A DNA stretch of 12,012 nucleotides. Origin: Paracoccaceae bacterium (lineage in GTDB: Bacteria; Pseudomonadota; Alphaproteobacteria; Rhodobacterales; Rhodobacteraceae). The notes below the pieces were generated by a model. That model worked only from the letters and a program-made list of their open reading frames with translations. It did no database searches and was not told the origin of the DNA. This document shows, piece after piece, positions 1 through 6,759 of this stretch. The number at the start of each line of letters is the position of its first letter. Positions within the stretch are counted from its first letter, which is position 1. Location of the stretch: assembly GCA_021648225.1 (NCBI GenBank), contig JAKITE010000089.1, forward strand, positions 1 to 12,012, in the 5' to 3' direction. A program made the position numbers and the translations under genes.

Positions 1-2
1 CT

Positions 3-389
3 ATTTTAAATGATGGTTCTGGGGGATTTGGCCTTGCTAACCATGAAGGGCTTGCTTCTACTATTGTACGCGGTGGGGAAAATCCGTGTTTTGCTTTGTT
101 TGGCAATCGCTCAGAGCCGATTGCAGCTTTAGGTGTTATGCAAGAAGTACCGCATTTGATCGTCTCTGGTAATGTGGGTAATGAAGGTGTTTTGATCCAT
201 GGTGGTGAACATAGTGGTATGATGGTGCTTTCTGAAAAAGGAGAGCTTAAGGTTTTTATTAACAAAGATGGTATTTTTCAAAATAAGCAGCAAGCAAGTG
301 GACCAGAGGCAAAACCTAAATATTTTTCTTTGGTAGAAGAAAAAAAGGTTCTTTTCCCAGATTCGAAACAATCTCAATCAGTAAGATAA
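3..389 (+). CDS. Unknown protein, 5' partial
   Basis: The reading frame is open from the left edge and ends at TAA 387-389, so only the C-terminal 128 residues or so are visible. I do not recognise the family. The sequence is rich in Gly, Val and short hydrophobic stretches separated by Gly/Asn turns (for example SGNVGNEGVLIHGGEHSG), which suggests a repetitive beta-strand fold such as a beta-propeller, beta-helix or fibre-like surface protein; this is inference from pattern only. The last 30 residues are charged and low in complexity (KPKYFSLVEEKK, then a Ser/Gln-rich tail). An internal TTG at 96 could be read as a start, but the frame continues upstream with the same character, so the gene is probably cut by the window edge. 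The DNA is AT-rich like the next two genes. Confidence 0.6.
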   Translation: MLNDGSGGFGLANHEGLASTIVRGGENPCFALFGNRSEPIAALGVMQEVPHLIVSGNVGNEGVLIHGGEHSGMMVLSEKGELKVFINKDGIFQNKQQASGPEAKPKYFSLVEEKKVLFPDSKQSQSVR

Positions 390-395
390 AATAAC

Positions 396-420
396 GTTTT
401 TTTTAAATAATAAAAAAAAC
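396..420 (+). terminator. A/T hairpin after the partial gene (weak terminator candidate)
   Basis: GTTTTTTTT at 396-404 and AAAAAAAAC at 412-420 form a perfect 9-bp inverted repeat with a 7-nt loop, seven bases after the stop codon at 389. The stem is nearly all A/T, so it would be weak. It could serve as a terminator in either direction, or it could be chance in AT-rich DNA. Confidence 0.3.
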
Positions 421-424
421 AGTC

Positions 425-452
425 TTGCTTTCTAATCAACTAACACTAAACT
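425..452 (+). promoter_or_regulatory. Candidate promoter of the Rrf2/Fe-S pair
   Basis: TTGCTT (425-430), 16 nt, TAAACT (447-452) is the best sigma70-like match before the regulator gene at 478. Both boxes match only in part (4 of 6 each). An AAAGAAAGG ribosome binding site follows at 463-471. No clear Rrf2 operator palindrome is visible here. Confidence 0.25.
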
Positions 453-477
453 AGTCTCAGTTAAAGAAAGGTTATAG

Positions 478-903
478 ATGCAGCTTTTAAACAAAGAGAG
501 TGATTATGCTATTAGAGCTTTAATGCAAATAGCAGCAGATAAAAATGAGTGGTTATCTTCTAAACAGATTGCGAAAAAAGAGAAAGTCCCTCTTTTTTTT
601 GTCAGAAAAATTTTACAAAAGCTTATTAAAGCTAACTTTTTGTTTGCTAAAGAGGGAGCTTTAGGTGGAGTTCAACTTGCAAAAAAGCCAAAAGAGTTGA
701 ACTTAATCTCCATTTTGGAGCTTTTTCAAGGGCAAATAAAAATCTCTCATTGTCTTTTTCAGAAAAAACCTTGTTTAAATAAAGGATCCTGCGTTTTAAG
801 AAAAAGGCTTGCATACATTGAAAATGTGGTAATTGAGAAGTTTGAAACTATAACTATAGAAACCTTATTAAATGATTTAGAAAAAAATGGGGCTAAAAAA
901 TGA
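478..903 (+). CDS. Rrf2/IscR-family transcriptional regulator
   Basis: A 141-residue protein starting with the family's typical opening (a short M-L-L-x(2)-x-x-DYAIRAL helix). Residues 1-65 form the winged helix-turn-helix, with SSKQIAKKEKVPLFFVRKILQKL as the recognition unit and a Gly-Ala-Leu-Gly-Gly wing around 60-64. Three cysteines, C92, C99 and C105, sit where IscR (C92, C98, C104) and NsrR bind an Fe-S cluster, so this is probably a cluster-sensing regulator rather than a cysteine-free Rrf2 protein such as CymR. The spacing C-x6-C-x5-C is one residue longer in the first gap than in IscR. The start is supported by AAAGAAAGG six bases upstream. Its stop overlaps the start of the Fe-S gene (ATGA at 900-903), so the two are translated as a pair and the Fe-S protein is the likely target or partner. 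Whether it senses iron-sulfur status, NO or redox cannot be told from sequence. Confidence 0.85.
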   Translation: MQLLNKESDYAIRALMQIAADKNEWLSSKQIAKKEKVPLFFVRKILQKLIKANFLFAKEGALGGVQLAKKPKELNLISILELFQGQIKISHCLFQKKPCLNKGSCVLRKRLAYIENVVIEKFETITIETLLNDLEKNGAKK

Positions 904-1553
904 AAAGAAAAGTAATAGAAATTGACCAAAATAAATGCATAGGTTGTGCTAAATGTGCTTCAGTTTGCCCCATGGGTGTTATCAAAATGATCGATGGCAA
1001 AGCCCATCCGGTGAATGAACTGATGTGTGATGGCGCTGGCAAATGTATTGGTAAATGTCCCGTTGATGCTATCAAATTCATAGAAAAAGAGATTAAAGAG
1101 CCGGTCCCTTGTGCTTGCCCCGGCTCAAAACCGATGGAATTTAAAAGAGAAAAATCAATAGTGGGGAGGCATAGTGGAAATATCCAATCAGAGCTTAGAC
1201 AGTGGCCAGTGCAACTCTCTTTAGTCAATCCAATGGCGCCCTTTTTTCAAGATGCTGATCTATTAATTGCAGCTGATTGCTCTGCTTTTAGTTTTGGTTC
1301 TTTTCATCAGCGCTTTTTAAAAGATAAGGTGCTTTTGATCTTTTGTCCGAAATTAGATCAAACTTTAGATATGTATGTTTCTAAGATGGCTTCTATTTTT
1401 AAAGAAAACAGCATCAAATCAATTACCATGGTTAAAATGGAAGTTCCTTGTTGTACAGGTCTTGTCAATCTTATCGAAAAGGCCCTAAAATTATCAGGTA
1501 AAAATGTTATTTTGAAAGAGTATACATTATCTTTGCAAGGGGAAATTATTTAA
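900..1553 (+). CDS. 4Fe-4S ferredoxin-domain protein
   Basis: A 217-residue protein. Residues 9-60 are a two-cluster ferredoxin-like domain: the first motif, C13-x2-C16-x2-C19-x3-C23-P, is classical. The second, C43-x5-C49-x3-C53-P, lacks the middle cysteine (Ala46), and a C71-x-C73-P-G motif follows that may supply a ligand. The remaining part (85-217) contains the conserved blocks LRQWPVQL, LIAADCSAF, CPKLDQT and VPCCTGL. I know this domain arrangement from anaerobe proteins annotated only as 4Fe-4S binding or ATP-binding; the reaction is unknown. Electron transfer or cluster-based sensing in the cytoplasm is inference. The gene overlaps the Rrf2-type regulator by ATGA, and its last 8 bases overlap the convergent rarA end (1546-1553). 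AT-rich codon use matches the regulator. Confidence 0.85.
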   Translation: MKRKVIEIDQNKCIGCAKCASVCPMGVIKMIDGKAHPVNELMCDGAGKCIGKCPVDAIKFIEKEIKEPVPCACPGSKPMEFKREKSIVGRHSGNIQSELRQWPVQLSLVNPMAPFFQDADLLIAADCSAFSFGSFHQRFLKDKVLLIFCPKLDQTLDMYVSKMASIFKENSIKSITMVKMEVPCCTGLVNLIEKALKLSGKNVILKEYTLSLQGEII

Positions 1554-2844
1554 GCTCTTTTTGCTCTCTTAGCTTTGTAAAGTACTCAATTCTTTTTTTT
1601 AGATCTCTTTCAAAACCACGTTCTATTGGATGATAAAACTTTTTTCTTGGAAGCTCCGGAGGGAAATAGTTTTGTCCACTGAAGCTTTCTTTGGTGTCAT
1701 GATCATAAATATAGCCTTTGCCATAGCCCATTTTAGCCATGACTTTATTAGGGGCATTGGTGATATGCATAGGCGGTGGCAGATTGCCTGTTTTAGAGGC
1801 TAGTTCTTTGGCTTTGCCGTAGGCTACATATAAACTATTACTTTTGGGAGCCAAGGCTAAGTAGACCACAACTTCTGCTAAAAAAAGCTCTCCCTCAGGT
1901 AGACCAACTTTTTCAAAACTATGGATGGCAGCAATGGCTAGTTTTAAAGCCTCCGGGTCTGCAAGACCAATGTCTTCAGCGGCGATACGCATTAATCTTC
2001 TGCCTAGATATAAAGGGTCTTCACCACCCTCCAACATTCTTGCAAACCAGTAAAGAGCCGTATCAGGATCAGAGCCACGGATAGATTTGTGCAAAGAGGA
2101 GATTAAATTATAGTGGTATTCTCCCTGTCGATCATAAAGAGCTCTTTTTTTGGAAAGTAAGGCTTCTATTGTTTTTTGATCATAAGATCCCATTTTTTCC
2201 AAATTTTCTAGTAAATTAAGAAGGTATCTAGCATCGCCTTGGCACATAAAAGTTAGCTTTTTTTTCTCCTCAGCTTCAATAGGTAAGGGGGATTTGATGC
2301 TTTCATATCTAGCGATAATTTTAAGCAGTTCTTCATCGGTTAAAGATTTTAAAGTTAAGATATTCAGTCTGGATAAAAGCGCACTATTTAAACTAAAAGA
2401 AGGGTTTTCTGTGGTAGCGCCAATTAGGATTAAGGTCCCATCTTCAACGTAAGGGAGAAACGCATCTTGCTGGGCTTTATTAAAACGGTGGATTTCATCA
2501 ACAAATAACAACGTGCCCTTGCCGTTTTGACGGCGCAATTTTGCAGCCTCGAATACTTTGCGCAAATCGGCAATGCCGGAAAATATCGCGCTGATCTGCA
2601 CAAATGCCAGATCAACCTCATCGGCCAGCAACCGCGCGATGGTGGTTTTGCCCACCCCGGGCGGTCCCCAGAATATCAAGGAAGAAAGATTGCCGTGCAG
2701 CAGCATTTGCCCCAAAGGCGCATCCGGCCCGATGATATGATCCTGCCCGATGACATCCAGCAATTTTTGCGGGCGCAAACGGTCCGCCAAGGGGCGCGGC
2801 GCATTATCTGGGGCAGCGGCCCCTGTATCAAAAAGATCAGTCAT
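1546..2844 (-). CDS. rarA: Replication-associated recombination protein A (RarA/MgsA), chimeric
   Basis: A 432-residue AAA+ ATPase of the RarA/MgsA/WRNIP1 family, which acts at stalled replication forks and interacts with SSB. Visible motifs: Walker A GPPGVGKT (60-67), Walker B LLFVDEIH (112-119), sensor 1 LIGATTENPS (140-149), Arg finger region SALLSR (154-159), then the MgsA C-terminal oligomerisation domain with LYWFARMLEGGEDP and AAEDIGLADP. Length is normal for the family. ATG at 2842-2844 directly follows the permease stop TAG at 2845-2847, which suggests translational coupling. The base composition changes sharply within the gene: residues 1 to about 108 use GC-rich codons like the ribosomal genes, and from about residue 131 on the codons are AT-rich like the genes to the left. 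The gene is therefore a fusion of two rarA alleles from different genomes, biological or artefactual. The end overlaps the convergent Fe-S gene by 8 bases. Confidence 0.9.
   Translation of the reverse strand: MTDLFDTGAAAPDNAPRPLADRLRPQKLLDVIGQDHIIGPDAPLGQMLLHGNLSSLIFWGPPGVGKTTIARLLADEVDLAFVQISAIFSGIADLRKVFEAAKLRRQNGKGTLLFVDEIHRFNKAQQDAFLPYVEDGTLILIGATTENPSFSLNSALLSRLNILTLKSLTDEELLKIIARYESIKSPLPIEAEEKKKLTFMCQGDARYLLNLLENLEKMGSYDQKTIEALLSKKRALYDRQGEYHYNLISSLHKSIRGSDPDTALYWFARMLEGGEDPLYLGRRLMRIAAEDIGLADPEALKLAIAAIHSFEKVGLPEGELFLAEVVVYLALAPKSNSLYVAYGKAKELASKTGNLPPPMHITNAPNKVMAKMGYGKGYIYDHDTKESFSGQNYFPPELPRKKFYHPIERGFERDLKKRIEYFTKLREQKELK
2450..2530. other. Composition breakpoint between two genomes
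   Basis: Right of about 2,520 the rarA coding strand uses CGC, CGT, GGC and CAA-type codons typical of the ribosomal region. Left of about 2,450 it uses TTA, CTA, GAA, AGT and AAA. The strip between encodes the near-invariant DEIHRFNKAQQ core, where even distant rarA genes may share nucleotide identity, so the exact crossover cannot be placed. No insertion sequence, target duplication or repeat is visible at the junction. This fits either an assembly join across a conserved segment or homologous recombination. Confidence 0.75.
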
Positions 2845-4050
2845 CTATTCCACCGGAATTGCAAAAATCACGACCAGCCCCAGCAGCACCGTCAAACCCA
2901 GCGCAAAGGCCATCTGGCCATAATGCCGGTTTTGCCGCGCCACCAAAAGCGCAATGATCGATTGCATCATATAGTAAAACGCAAAGGTGCGCGAGGCGAT
3001 GCTGATCACCTCAAAAATATCAAACATCCAGATCAGCAATATCGAAAATGCAACCAGCACCGGATAGGCCTGGCGTTCAATAATCCGCCCGCCGGATTCT
3101 TCGACCACCAGCCCGCCTGCCCCGACCGTATCGGCAATGCCCGCCGAAAGCTGGCTCATCAATGCGGCCAGCACCAGCAAAAACGGCAGCACCACCGCCA
3201 CCTGACCGGTAATGCCGATAATTGCGGTTTCATCAGGCTTGCCAGCGGGCATATCTGCCAAAACCGGAATTACCAGCGCCACAAAGGCCAGATAGATCAG
3301 CGCGCTGGAAATCTGCGCCCAATGCATGCTTTTGCGGCGCAGATCAGCGGGGTATTGCGCCCCCATATAACGCGAGGTTTCAAACCCTTGCACCACCAGC
3401 AACATGCCAGCCAACATGCGCAAACGGGTTATTGTATCGGCCTCGTCAGCCACCAGATCAGCCCACCAGATGCCGGTGCCAAAATTATGCCAGAACAGGC
3501 CGACAAGCAGGGCAACAATGATCGACAGCTTGATCGAAACCGAAATGGTTTCAACCATTTCCAAGCCGCGAAGGCCGCGCGCATAGCCAATAATGGCGAT
3601 GGTCAAAAGAATAGCGGTGGCCAGAATATCTTCGTAAATTCCGTTGTTTATCGGGGTCATCGACAGGGCAAAAGACGCCAGAAGCCGGATGTAAAATGCC
3701 ACAGAAATCACATAAGCGATGCTAAGCGCGCTGTTGGAAAGCAGATTAAAAAAGCCCAACCCGCGCGGGCCGCCCGCCCTGGAACCAAAAGGTTCGGCAA
3801 AGCGGATATTGTATCGGATCAAATGGCCAATGCCATAGGCCAGCAGCACAATCAAAAGCATGGCCGCCAAAGCATAAGAACCGGCCACCGCAGCCAAAAG
3901 CGGGGCGATCACCAGAAAACCACTACCGATGATCGAGGCCAGCGGCGTAACCGTTGCCCCCCAAAAGCGATTCAGGCGAATGCGCGGCAACATCGAAAGC
4001 CCCGCCAGCGCGGCGGCGATTGCAATCAGAACTATGTCAAAAATTGTCAA
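2845..4050 (-). CDS. APC-superfamily permease-like membrane protein
   Basis: A 401-residue, strongly hydrophobic protein with about 11-12 predicted membrane segments. Near the N-terminus, after an amphipathic stretch, TPLASIIGSGFLVIAPLL resembles the broken first helix (IGSG) of LeuT-fold amino-acid permeases. A later GFETSRYMG segment recalls the APC helix 6 region (x-F-x-G/E-x-S/E). I place it in the amino-acid/polyamine/organocation superfamily; substrate unknown. The chosen start is TTG at 4048-4050, because AGGGGG lies five bases upstream (4056-4061) and no ATG precedes it in frame. It lies right behind the rplQ terminator and its stop abuts the rarA ATG, so the two form a small operon that would need terminator read-through or its own promoter, which I cannot see. 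Codon use matches the ribosomal genes. Confidence 0.65.
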   Translation of the reverse strand: MTIFDIVLIAIAAALAGLSMLPRIRLNRFWGATVTPLASIIGSGFLVIAPLLAAVAGSYALAAMLLIVLLAYGIGHLIRYNIRFAEPFGSRAGGPRGLGFFNLLSNSALSIAYVISVAFYIRLLASFALSMTPINNGIYEDILATAILLTIAIIGYARGLRGLEMVETISVSIKLSIIVALLVGLFWHNFGTGIWWADLVADEADTITRLRMLAGMLLVVQGFETSRYMGAQYPADLRRKSMHWAQISSALIYLAFVALVIPVLADMPAGKPDETAIIGITGQVAVVLPFLLVLAALMSQLSAGIADTVGAGGLVVEESGGRIIERQAYPVLVAFSILLIWMFDIFEVISIASRTFAFYYMMQSIIALLVARQNRHYGQMAFALGLTVLLGLVVIFAIPVE

Positions 4051-4061
4051 ATCTACCCCCT

Positions 4062-4094
4062 AAAACGCAAAAACCCCGGGATTGACCCGGGGTT
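4062..4094 (-). terminator. Rho-independent terminator of the rpsM-rplQ operon
   Basis: The inverted repeat AACCCCGGG (4072-4080) / CCCGGGGTT (4086-4094) has a 5-nt loop. On the minus strand it is followed by TTTGCGTTTT (4071-4062), an interrupted U-tract. It lies 40 bases after the rplQ stop and ends only about 12 bases before the permease start, with its tail next to the permease ribosome binding site. Confidence 0.8.
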
Positions 4095-4124
4095 CCGTAG
4101 GGTGCGTGGTTCTCCACGCACCGA
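4095..4124. repeat. REP-like palindromic repeat, copy A
   Basis: CCGTAG followed by GGTGCGTGG (4101-4109), loop TTCT, CCACGCACC (4114-4122), then GA. The stem is 9 perfect base pairs. It sits between the rplQ stop and its terminator. Nearly identical to copy B at 11211-11240 (same arms, loop one base shorter) and related to copy C at 10512-10539. Confidence 0.75.
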
Positions 4125-4132
4125 TATTGAAA

Positions 4133-4555
4133 TCAATCCTCGGCGGATGCTTCTTCAAGCGCAACACGTTCCTTGTCGCCTTTGCCTTTGGCATCAACAT
4201 CGCGGTCAACCAATTCAATGATTGCCATTGGTGCCATATCGCCAAACCGGAAACCGGCCTTCAGCACACGGGCATAACCGCCGGTGCGGTCTTTGTAGCG
4301 CGGGCCGATCACGTCAAACAATTTTTTGACGGCAGCTTCCTGGCGCATTTTTGATTGCGCGGTGCGGCGCGCGTGCAGGTCGCCTTTTTTACCCAGCGTA
4401 ATCAGCTTGTCGATGATGCGTTTCATCTCTTTGGCTTTGGGCAGGGTGGTTTTGATTTGTTCGTGTTCAATCAATGAACAAGCCATATTGGCGAACATGG
4501 CTTTGCGGTGTTCGTGGGTGCGGTTTAATTTCCGGTATCCGTTTCCGTGACGCAT
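4133..4555 (-). CDS. rplQ: 50S ribosomal protein L17
   Basis: A 140-residue bL17 protein of the large ribosomal subunit, located near the exit tunnel. It opens with the family signature MRHGNGYRKLNRTHEHRKAMFANMACSLIEHE and contains the typical GGYARVLKAGFRFGDMAPMAIIELVDR block. The C-terminal 20 residues are a charged Lys/Glu/Ala tail, as in other alphaproteobacteria. ATG 4553-4555 has AGGA a few bases upstream. It is the last gene of the alpha operon, downstream of rpoA, and is followed by a REP-like hairpin and a rho-independent terminator. Confidence 0.97.
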   Translation of the reverse strand: MRHGNGYRKLNRTHEHRKAMFANMACSLIEHEQIKTTLPKAKEMKRIIDKLITLGKKGDLHARRTAQSKMRQEAAVKKLFDVIGPRYKDRTGGYARVLKAGFRFGDMAPMAIIELVDRDVDAKGKGDKERVALEEASAED

Positions 4556-4660
4556 TTTCTATCCTAACTTCAGGTTTATACTTTGTCTGGCAGCCCATGC
4601 GTGGGCCACTCTCCTTGGGGCGGTATTGCCCATGATTTCCCCGATATTCCGGGCATTTTA

Positions 4661-4680
4661 GGGCGGGTTTAACCCCGCCC
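4661..4680. other. Hairpin in the rpoA-rplQ spacer
   Basis: GGGCGGG (4661-4667) and CCCGCCC (4674-4680) form a 7-bp stem just after the rpoA stop. No U-tract follows on the minus strand, so termination is unlikely. It may be an RNA processing or stability element. The rest of the 131-base spacer holds only a 5-bp GCCCA/TGGGC hairpin near 4600 and the rplQ ribosome binding site. Confidence 0.5.
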
Positions 4681-4686
4681 GTTATT

Positions 4687-5703
4687 CTAGAAGTGGTCTT
4701 CGTATTTCTTGGCCAGTTCTTCGATATTGTCGGGTGGCCAATCAATAATATCCATACCCAGATGCAAGCCCATTGTGGTCAGCACTTCTTTGATTTCATT
4801 CAAAGACTTGCGGCCAAAGTTTGGTGTGCGCAGCATTTCGGCTTCGGTTTTCTGGATCAGATCACCGATATAGACGATATTGTCGTTTTTCAGGCAATTT
4901 GCCGAACGCACAGACAATTCAAGCTCATCCACTTTCTTAAGCAGCAACGGGTTGAATTCCAGCTCGTCTTCTTCATCGGCGCGCCCTGCGGCTTCGGGTT
5001 CGTCAAAGTTCACAAATACCGAAAGCTGGTCTTGCAAAATCCGCGCCGCAAAGGCGATTGCGTCTTCGGGGCTGATCGAACCATCGGTTTCGACATTCAA
5101 GGTCAACTTGTCATAATCAAGCACATGGCCCTCGCGGGTTGGCTCAACCTTGTAAGACACCTTTTTAACCGGCGAAAACAACGCATCAACGGAAATCAAC
5201 CCGATTGGCGCGTCTTCGGGCCGGTTTTTATCAGCGGCAACGTAACCTTTGCCGGTTTCAACCGTCAGTTCCATAAAGACCGAGGCGCCATCATCAAGAT
5301 GACAGATCACGTGTTCTTTGTTCAGAATTTCAATGCCGTTGGTTTCGGCAATGTCACCAGCGGTAACCACACCGGGGCCTTTGGCATTGATGGCCACACG
5401 TTTTGGTCCCTCGACCTCCATGTTGATGGCCACGCCTTTAAGGTTCAGCACAATATCAGTCACGTCTTCGCGCACACCGACAACCGATGAAAATTCGTGC
5501 AGCACATTGTCGATTTGCACCGAAGTAATCGCGGCACCTTGCAGCGAGCTAAGCAAAACACGACGAAGCGCGTTGCCGAGCGTCAGACCAAAGCCACGCT
5601 CCAGCGGTTCGGCAGTGGCCGTCGCGGTGCGAAGCGGGTCTGTGCCCGGTTTGATCTCCAGTCCGTTAGGACGGATGAGTTCTTGCCAATTCTTGTGGAT
5701 CAT
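4687..5703 (-). CDS. rpoA: DNA-directed RNA polymerase subunit alpha
   Basis: A 338-residue alpha subunit, usual alphaproteobacterial length. The N-terminal domain (about 1-235) carries ERGFGLTLGNALRRVLLSSLQGAAITSV, the dimerisation and assembly core. An acidic linker (EAAGRADEEDELEF) leads to the C-terminal domain (about 250-330) with the helix-hairpin-helix DNA-contacting region VDELELSVRSANCLKNDNI and NFGRKSLNEIKEVL. It scaffolds RNA polymerase and binds UP elements and activators. ATG 5701-5703 has a strong GGAGG six bases upstream. It lies between rpsK and rplQ in the usual order. Confidence 0.98.
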   Translation of the reverse strand: MIHKNWQELIRPNGLEIKPGTDPLRTATATAEPLERGFGLTLGNALRRVLLSSLQGAAITSVQIDNVLHEFSSVVGVREDVTDIVLNLKGVAINMEVEGPKRVAINAKGPGVVTAGDIAETNGIEILNKEHVICHLDDGASVFMELTVETGKGYVAADKNRPEDAPIGLISVDALFSPVKKVSYKVEPTREGHVLDYDKLTLNVETDGSISPEDAIAFAARILQDQLSVFVNFDEPEAAGRADEEDELEFNPLLLKKVDELELSVRSANCLKNDNIVYIGDLIQKTEAEMLRTPNFGRKSLNEIKEVLTTMGLHLGMDIIDWPPDNIEELAKKYEDHF

Positions 5704-5720
5704 ATCTGGCCTCCATACTA

Positions 5721-5749
5721 GTTCGCAACCGATCCGGATGGGTGCGAAC
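5721..5749. other. Hairpin upstream of rpoA
   Basis: GTTCGCA (5721-5727) and TGCGAAC (5743-5749) form a 7-bp stem around a loop holding the palindrome ATCCGGAT. It lies 18 bases before the rpoA start in the leader. No U-tract follows on the minus strand. A role in RNA processing or translational control between rpsK and rpoA is inference. Confidence 0.5.
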
Positions 5750-5765
5750 GCCCGAGGGGTATTAA

Positions 5766-5789
5766 GCGCGCAACGTAATTGATGCGCGC
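5766..5789. other. Hairpin after rpsK
   Basis: GCGCGCA (5766-5772) and TGCGCGC (5783-5789) form a 7-bp GC-only stem with a 10-nt loop, 13 bases after the rpsK stop. On the minus strand only CTTAAT follows, so it is at best a weak terminator. Together with the hairpin at 5721-5749 it fills the 99-base rpsK-rpoA spacer. Confidence 0.5.
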
Positions 5790-5802
5790 CAAAATGTAAT
5801 GA

Positions 5803-6192
5803 TTATACGCGACGACGCTTTGGGGGGCGACAACCGTTATGGGGCATAGGCGTTACGTCACGAATAGATGTGACAACCAAGCCAGCCGCAGCCAATGCCC
5901 GCAACGCGGATTCGCGCCCCGAACCTGGACCTTGCACCTGAACCTCAAGGGTTTTCATGCCATGTTCCTGTGCTTTGCTCGCCACATCCTCGGCAGCCAT
6001 TTGTGCTGCATAGGGGGTCGATTTACGCGAGCCTTTGAAACCCATGGTGCCAGCCGAAGACCAGGCAATCGCGTTGCCCTGTGCGTCTGAAATCAGGATT
6101 TTTGTGTTGTTAAAGCTGGAATTGATATGCGCAATGCCCGAAGAAATATTCTTTTTGACTTTGCGTTTTGCGCGGATTTTTTCACGTGCCAT
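5803..6192 (-). CDS. rpsK: 30S ribosomal protein S11
   Basis: A 129-residue uS11 protein of the 30S platform. The sequence is full length and typical: KKNISSGIAHINSSFNNTKILISD near the start, then GMKTLEVQVQGPGSGRESALRAL, and the basic C-terminus CRPPKRRRV. ATG 6190-6192 is preceded by AGGGGG, which overlaps the rpsM stop codon (TAG at 6205-6207), so the gap to rpsM is 12 bases and translation is probably coupled. Confidence 0.98.
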   Translation of the reverse strand: MAREKIRAKRKVKKNISSGIAHINSSFNNTKILISDAQGNAIAWSSAGTMGFKGSRKSTPYAAQMAAEDVASKAQEHGMKTLEVQVQGPGSGRESALRALAAAGLVVTSIRDVTPMPHNGCRPPKRRRV

Positions 6193-6204
6193 TAATTCAG
6201 CCCC

Positions 6205-6573
6205 CTATTTCTTTTTGCCGGCAATGGCTTTCGCCTTGCCTTTACGGGTGCGCGCATTGGTATGCGTGCGCTGACCACGAACCGGAAGCTTGCGACGATG
6301 GCGAATGCCGCGATAGCAACCAAGATCCATCAAGCGTTTGACGTTCATCTGGGTGTCGCGGCGCAGATCGCCCTCGACCATCAGGTTTGCGTCGATAAAT
6401 TCACGGATTTTCAGAACCTCGGCATCTGACAATTCGTTAACGCGACGGGTGACTTCAATACCGGTGCCTTCGCAGATTTTTATGGCGGATTCACGGCCGA
6501 TCCCGTGAATATAGGTCAGGGCGATTTGCACCTGTTTATGTGTGGGTATGTTTACCCCAGCAATACGTGCCAA
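6205..6573 (-). CDS. rpsM: 30S ribosomal protein S13
   Basis: A 122-residue uS13 protein of the 30S head that contacts the P-site tRNA and bL5/uL5 bridges. The start MARIAGVNIPTHKQVQIALTYIHGIG and the basic tail (RGQRTHTNARTRKGKAKAIAGKKK) are typical. The initiation codon is TTG (6571-6573): the protein must start there, GGAGAG lies just upstream, and no in-frame ATG or GTG is available. An ATG upstream (AAAATGGAG) is in another frame. It is the first gene of the operon, led by a promoter and a structured leader at 6574-6760. Confidence 0.97.
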   Translation of the reverse strand: MARIAGVNIPTHKQVQIALTYIHGIGRESAIKICEGTGIEVTRRVNELSDAEVLKIREFIDANLMVEGDLRRDTQMNVKRLMDLGCYRGIRHRRKLPVRGQRTHTNARTRKGKAKAIAGKKK

Positions 6574-6632
6574 ATTGGCTCTCCATTTTCAATTGCGGAT
6601 CCGTAACACCGGAACCTTTTTTCACAACAAAA

Positions 6633-6655
6633 ACACATCGTTAGCAACGATGTGT
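6633..6655 (-). terminator. Terminator-like hairpin in the rpsM leader
   Basis: ACACATCGTT (6633-6642) and AACGATGTGT (6646-6655) form a perfect 10-bp stem with a 3-nt loop. On the minus strand it is followed by TTTT then GTTGTG. It lies downstream of the candidate rpsM promoter and 60 bases before the rpsM start, so it may be an attenuator. It could instead be the terminator of the rplO-secY-adk transcript, with read-through into rpsM. Confidence 0.6.
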
Positions 6656-6709
6656 CTTACCCTTACAGGGCCGAATTTTCATAAAACCGATTGATTCGGA
6701 AAATAAACG

Positions 6710-6727
6710 GCTCTCAATCAAGAGAGC
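6710..6727. other. Hairpin at the 5' end of the rpsM leader
   Basis: GCTCTC (6710-6715) and GAGAGC (6722-6727) form a 6-bp stem with a 6-nt loop, just downstream of the candidate -10 box at 6732-6737 and so close to the expected transcript start. It may protect the 5' end, or act as a weak adk terminator (minus strand continues CGTTTATTTT). Confidence 0.45.
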
Positions 6728-6731
6728 GCGG

Positions 6732-6759
6732 ATTATAGGCGGAAAGCCTTGCGCGTCAA
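6732..6759 (-). promoter_or_regulatory. Strong sigma70 promoter for rpsM-rpsK-rpoA-rplQ
   Basis: On the minus strand TTGACG (6754-6759), a 16-nt spacer and a perfect TATAAT (6732-6737). It lies between the adk stop (6780) and rpsM (6573), the right place to drive the alpha operon apart from secY-adk. The expected start is near 6725, giving a leader of about 150 nt with hairpins at 6710-6727 and 6633-6655. Confidence 0.7.

Noticed and set aside
2527..4221. Long plus-strand open frame of 564 codons
   Set aside because: It lies opposite the permease and rarA; its product is rich in Gln, His, Arg and Asn with no domain pattern, as expected for the antisense of a membrane protein gene.
4693..5490. 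Plus-strand open frame of 265 codons opposite rpoA
   Set aside because: Antisense shadow of a clearly real rpoA; no recognisable domain.
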